Shown in pieces: positions 61,671 through 64,000 of a stretch of DNA of 64,000 nt; the first letter of the stretch is position 1; each line of letters begins with the position of its first letter. A program made the translations under genes and the position numbers. The notes under the pieces are model-generated. The model did not search any database. It was not told the DNA's origin and worked only from the letters and a program-made list of their open reading frames with translations. Source of the DNA: Bacteroidota bacterium. GTDB lineage: Bacteria; Bacteroidota; Bacteroidia; Cytophagales; Cyclobacteriaceae. The stretch spans positions 1 to 64,000 of the forward strand of contig JAJRQT010000203.1 in NCBI GenBank assembly GCA_024280115.1, read 5' to 3'.

Positions 61671-63294
61671 GATTTTGACATTAACCTTATTGATTGTATT
61701 GGCTTTTCCGGCATTTGGAAAAGTTAATCGATATATGGTCTTTTTAAAGGATAAAGAAGGCAATTCCTACTCAATCAACAATCCAGACGCCTTTCTATCT
61801 CAACGGTCTTTAAACCGGAGGAATAACCAAAATATCCGTATCACCACGGAAGATCTTCCCGTTACGGAAATGTATATTGATGAGCTTTCCGGTTTAGTTG
61901 ATGTGCGCGTACATTTTACAACAAAATGGATGAATGGTGTTTTGGTGGAAATGGATGAAACAAGTATTGAGAGCGTTCAGAATTTGTCATTTGTAAAAGA
62001 AGTTTTATATATAGCACCTGGCACAAAACTCATTAATGACCAAAGTGGTGGACGTGTGGCACAGCCCGATAAAACTGATCAAAGTGAAATCGAATTCTCA
62101 GAATCAGGTCCCCAAAATGAATTTATTGGTGTGGATGCAATGCATGAAAAGGGTTTTAAAGGCGAAGGAATGCTTATTGCCGTTTTTGATTCGGGGTTTA
62201 AATATGTAAATCAATCTTCCTATTTTTCACATCTCTTTAATGAAGACAGAGTGGTTGGAACAAGAGATTTTATCAGAAATTCTCCTGATGTTTATCAATA
62301 TGATACGCATGGTTCCAAAGTGATTTCATGTATTGGAGCATTTAAGGAAGGGGAGTATTCGGGAACCGCCCCTGAAGCTGATTATTTACTCTGCGTAACA
62401 GAAGATATTGATAATGAATACAGAATAGAAGAATTCAATTGGTTGTTCGCAGCCGAATATTCGGACAGTATCGGTGTGGACGTAATAAATAGCTCTGTTG
62501 GCTACTCCTATTTTGATGATGAGCGTATGGATTACACCTATGAAGATCTTAATGGAAAAACAGCGATTATATCAATTGCAGCAACAACAGCAGCTTCTAA
62601 AGGTTTACTTGTTGTGAGCAGCAATGGAAATGAAGGAAATAGTTCATGGTTATACCTGAATGCCCCAGCCGATGCAGATTCTATTTTGTCTGTTGGCGCC
62701 GTAAATTATGACAGGGAAAGATCGAGTTTCAGCTCTTTTGGGCCATCGAGTGATGGTAGAATAAAACCCGATATTTCAGCGCTGGGAACGTTGGCGAAAG
62801 TTGTGAGCAATGAAGAAGTTACTTTTGCAAACGGGACTTCTTTTTCAACTCCGATGGTTGCCGGTTTAGCAGCGGGCTTGTGGCAGGCATTCCCAGAGCT
62901 CACAAATATGGAGATTATGCAATATTTGAAGATGACCGCAAGCCAAAGCGATGCACCCGACACGATCATCGGATATGGCATCCCAAATTTTATTAATGCT
63001 TATAACAGGATAAAAATCAATGAAGGCGATGTGGTGAATAAATTCGTTGTGTTTCCAAATCCTGTGACAAATAAACGGATCATATATTTTTATGTTGAAG
63101 AAGCAGGGGATACGGAAGATTCGAATCTCAGGTTTTATGATTTAAAAGGAAGTTTTATTAGATCTGAGGAATTGATTGTGGAAAACCCATTAAATCCCGT
63201 TGAAGTGGATGTATCATTTTTAACCCCAGGTTCATATATTCTCACTTATATGAGTATGGATGGACTAAAAAAATCAAAACTTATAGTACTTTAA
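61657..63294 (+). CDS. Subtilisin-family (S8) serine protease with T9SS sorting domain
   Basis: A 545-residue secreted protease. After a signal peptide comes an inhibitor-like prodomain (about 22-150), then the S8 catalytic domain with Asp178 (AVFDSGF), His218 (DTHGSK), the oxyanion Asn323 (SSNGNEG) and Ser395 (GTSFSTP). The C-terminal 80 residues (FVVFPNPVTNKR...GSYILTYMSMDGLKKSKLIVL) form a type A sorting domain for type IX secretion, so it is exported across the outer membrane. It overlaps the lipoprotein gene by 14 bases. The mature protease is likely about 300 residues. Confidence 0.93.
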   Translation: MVKNRILTLTLLIVLAFPAFGKVNRYMVFLKDKEGNSYSINNPDAFLSQRSLNRRNNQNIRITTEDLPVTEMYIDELSGLVDVRVHFTTKWMNGVLVEMDETSIESVQNLSFVKEVLYIAPGTKLINDQSGGRVAQPDKTDQSEIEFSESGPQNEFIGVDAMHEKGFKGEGMLIAVFDSGFKYVNQSSYFSHLFNEDRVVGTRDFIRNSPDVYQYDTHGSKVISCIGAFKEGEYSGTAPEADYLLCVTEDIDNEYRIEEFNWLFAAEYSDSIGVDVINSSVGYSYFDDERMDYTYEDLNGKTAIISIAATTAASKGLLVVSSNGNEGNSSWLYLNAPADADSILSVGAVNYDRERSSFSSFGPSSDGRIKPDISALGTLAKVVSNEEVTFANGTSFSTPMVAGLAAGLWQAFPELTNMEIMQYLKMTASQSDAPDTIIGYGIPNFINAYNRIKINEGDVVNKFVVFPNPVTNKRIIYFYVEEAGDTEDSNLRFYDLKGSFIRSEELIVENPLNPVEVDVSFLTPGSYILTYMSMDGLKKSKLIVL

Positions 63295-63396
63295 ACTATG
63301 TTTGGGTTGAATAAAGTATATCCAAAATGGACATTGATAGTATTCACATTTATTCAACTTTATTAAATTAACAGTATAACCGATAATTTTTTTTAT

Positions 63397-64000
63397 ATGT
63401 CATTAATTGCTCCATCCATCCTCAATTCAGATTTTTTAGAGTTAGGAAATACGATAAAAATGATCAATGAAAGTCAGGCAGACTGGGTCCATCTGGATGT
63501 GATGGACGGTTCATTTGTGCCTAATATTTCTTTTGGAATTCCAATTGTAGAAGCTGCAAAAAAAATCACAAAAAAGACATTAGATGCGCACCTGATGATT
63601 GTAAACCCTGAAAAATATATTGAGGGATTCAGGAAAGCCGGTGCAGATCTGATCAACATTCACTATGAAGCATGCAAGAACAAGGATCTGGCTTCCATTT
63701 TACAAGAAATTAAATCTTTAGGGGCAAGGCCCGCAATTGCAATAAATCCAGATACACCCGTTGAGGCTATTTATGAATATACAGAATATATTGATATGGT
63801 TCTTGTGATGTCGGTTTTTCCGGGGTTTGGGGGTCAAAAATTTATTGAAGATACCTATGGCAGGATCCAAACTCTAAAACAGTTTTTTATAAAGAATAAC
63901 ATGAACACACTCATACAGGTGGACGGAGGCGTTTCTCCACAGAATGCTAAAAAACTCAAGGATTCGGGAGCTGATGTAATGGTGGTTGGTAGTGTCATAT
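63397..64000 (+). CDS. rpe: Ribulose-phosphate 3-epimerase, cut by window end
   Basis: An enzyme of the pentose phosphate pathway that interconverts ribulose 5-phosphate and xylulose 5-phosphate in the cytosol. The visible 201 residues begin MSLIAPSILNSDFLELG and contain the TIM-barrel motifs WVHLDVMDGSFVPNISFG (metal ligands), DAHLMI, VMSVFPGFGGQKFI and QVDGGVSPQNAKKLKDSGAD. About the last 15-20 residues lie beyond the window. The ATG at 63397 gives the usual N terminus. About 100 bases separate it from the subtilase. Confidence 0.95.
   Translation, partial: MSLIAPSILNSDFLELGNTIKMINESQADWVHLDVMDGSFVPNISFGIPIVEAAKKITKKTLDAHLMIVNPEKYIEGFRKAGADLINIHYEACKNKDLASILQEIKSLGARPAIAINPDTPVEAIYEYTEYIDMVLVMSVFPGFGGQKFIEDTYGRIQTLKQFFIKNNMNTLIQVDGGVSPQNAKKLKDSGADVMVVGSVI

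Noticed and set aside
63295-63375. Terminator after the subtilase
   Set aside because: A 9-bp pair TTGAATAAA/TTTATTCAA exists but is about 40 bases apart with no T-run, so I do not call it a terminator.

Overview
The window reads as a chromosomal segment of a Bacteroidota bacterium, most likely a free-living and probably marine member of the Cytophagales or a neighbouring order. The supporting signs are AT-rich DNA, genes without Shine-Dalgarno sites, many lipoproteins, a subtilase with a type IX secretion C-terminal domain, OmpA/PD40 proteins, a FadL-type porin, a RAYT transposase with palindromes, and an HMG-CoA reductase. The family-level placement is inference. I saw no tRNA, rRNA, CRISPR array, prophage or replication origin.

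1-14.5 kb is an accessory carbohydrate region. It opens with the end of an insertion sequence (three direct repeats, IS21-like in style) that cuts off all but the last 69 codons of an MBL-fold hydrolase. Next come a reverse-strand GH16 beta-glucanase with a Calx-beta domain and a lipoprotein with a ZU5-like region. Then a one-direction cluster runs S1 sulfatase, BNR-4 propeller enzyme, (RAYT insertion), carbohydrate esterase, and two tandem GH106 alpha-L-rhamnosidases. This suggests degradation of a sulfated or esterified rhamnose-containing glycan such as ulvan, rhamnan or a pectic/arabinogalactan side chain. No SusC/SusD pair or regulator lies in the window. The RAYT insert is flanked by a perfect 70-bp direct repeat that spans the junction of the two neighbouring genes, so both remain intact.

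14.5-30 kb is mostly housekeeping: a palindrome cluster, cysE-cysM (cysteine synthesis), a HEAT-like protein, an OmpA/PD40 protein, an SDR and an MDR oxidoreductase. Molybdenum-cofactor genes follow (moaC and a MobB-like/MobA fusion, divergent from moeA), then an LpxL-type acyltransferase, a 146-bp inverted repeat beside a second OmpA protein, a LysE-type exporter without an ATG start, and two Tat-exported proteins.

30-46 kb holds a multihaem c-type cytochrome/TPR lipoprotein, a two-gene cyclic-nucleotide module (MBL-fold + CNB protein, then CNB + ParA-like protein), a MazG-like pyrophosphohydrolase, an ArsA-type ATPase and a GDSL lipoprotein paired with a FadL porin. A lipid-flavoured group follows: a GMC oxidoreductase broken by a one-base frameshift, an acyltransferase and an HSL-type esterase.

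46-64 kb contains a phasin-like protein, an ABC1/UbiB kinase, a DUF445 protein, HMG-CoA reductase, etfB-etfA-bifunctional nuclease-nucleoside transporter as one operon, and a reverse-strand trio of ethanolamine-type permease, glutamine-synthetase-like ligase and class I amidotransferase that looks like a gamma-glutamylation route for an amine. The end carries mnmA overlapping a lipoprotein gene, which in turn overlaps a subtilase, and then rpe, cut by the window edge. Palindromic REP-like elements recur between genes.
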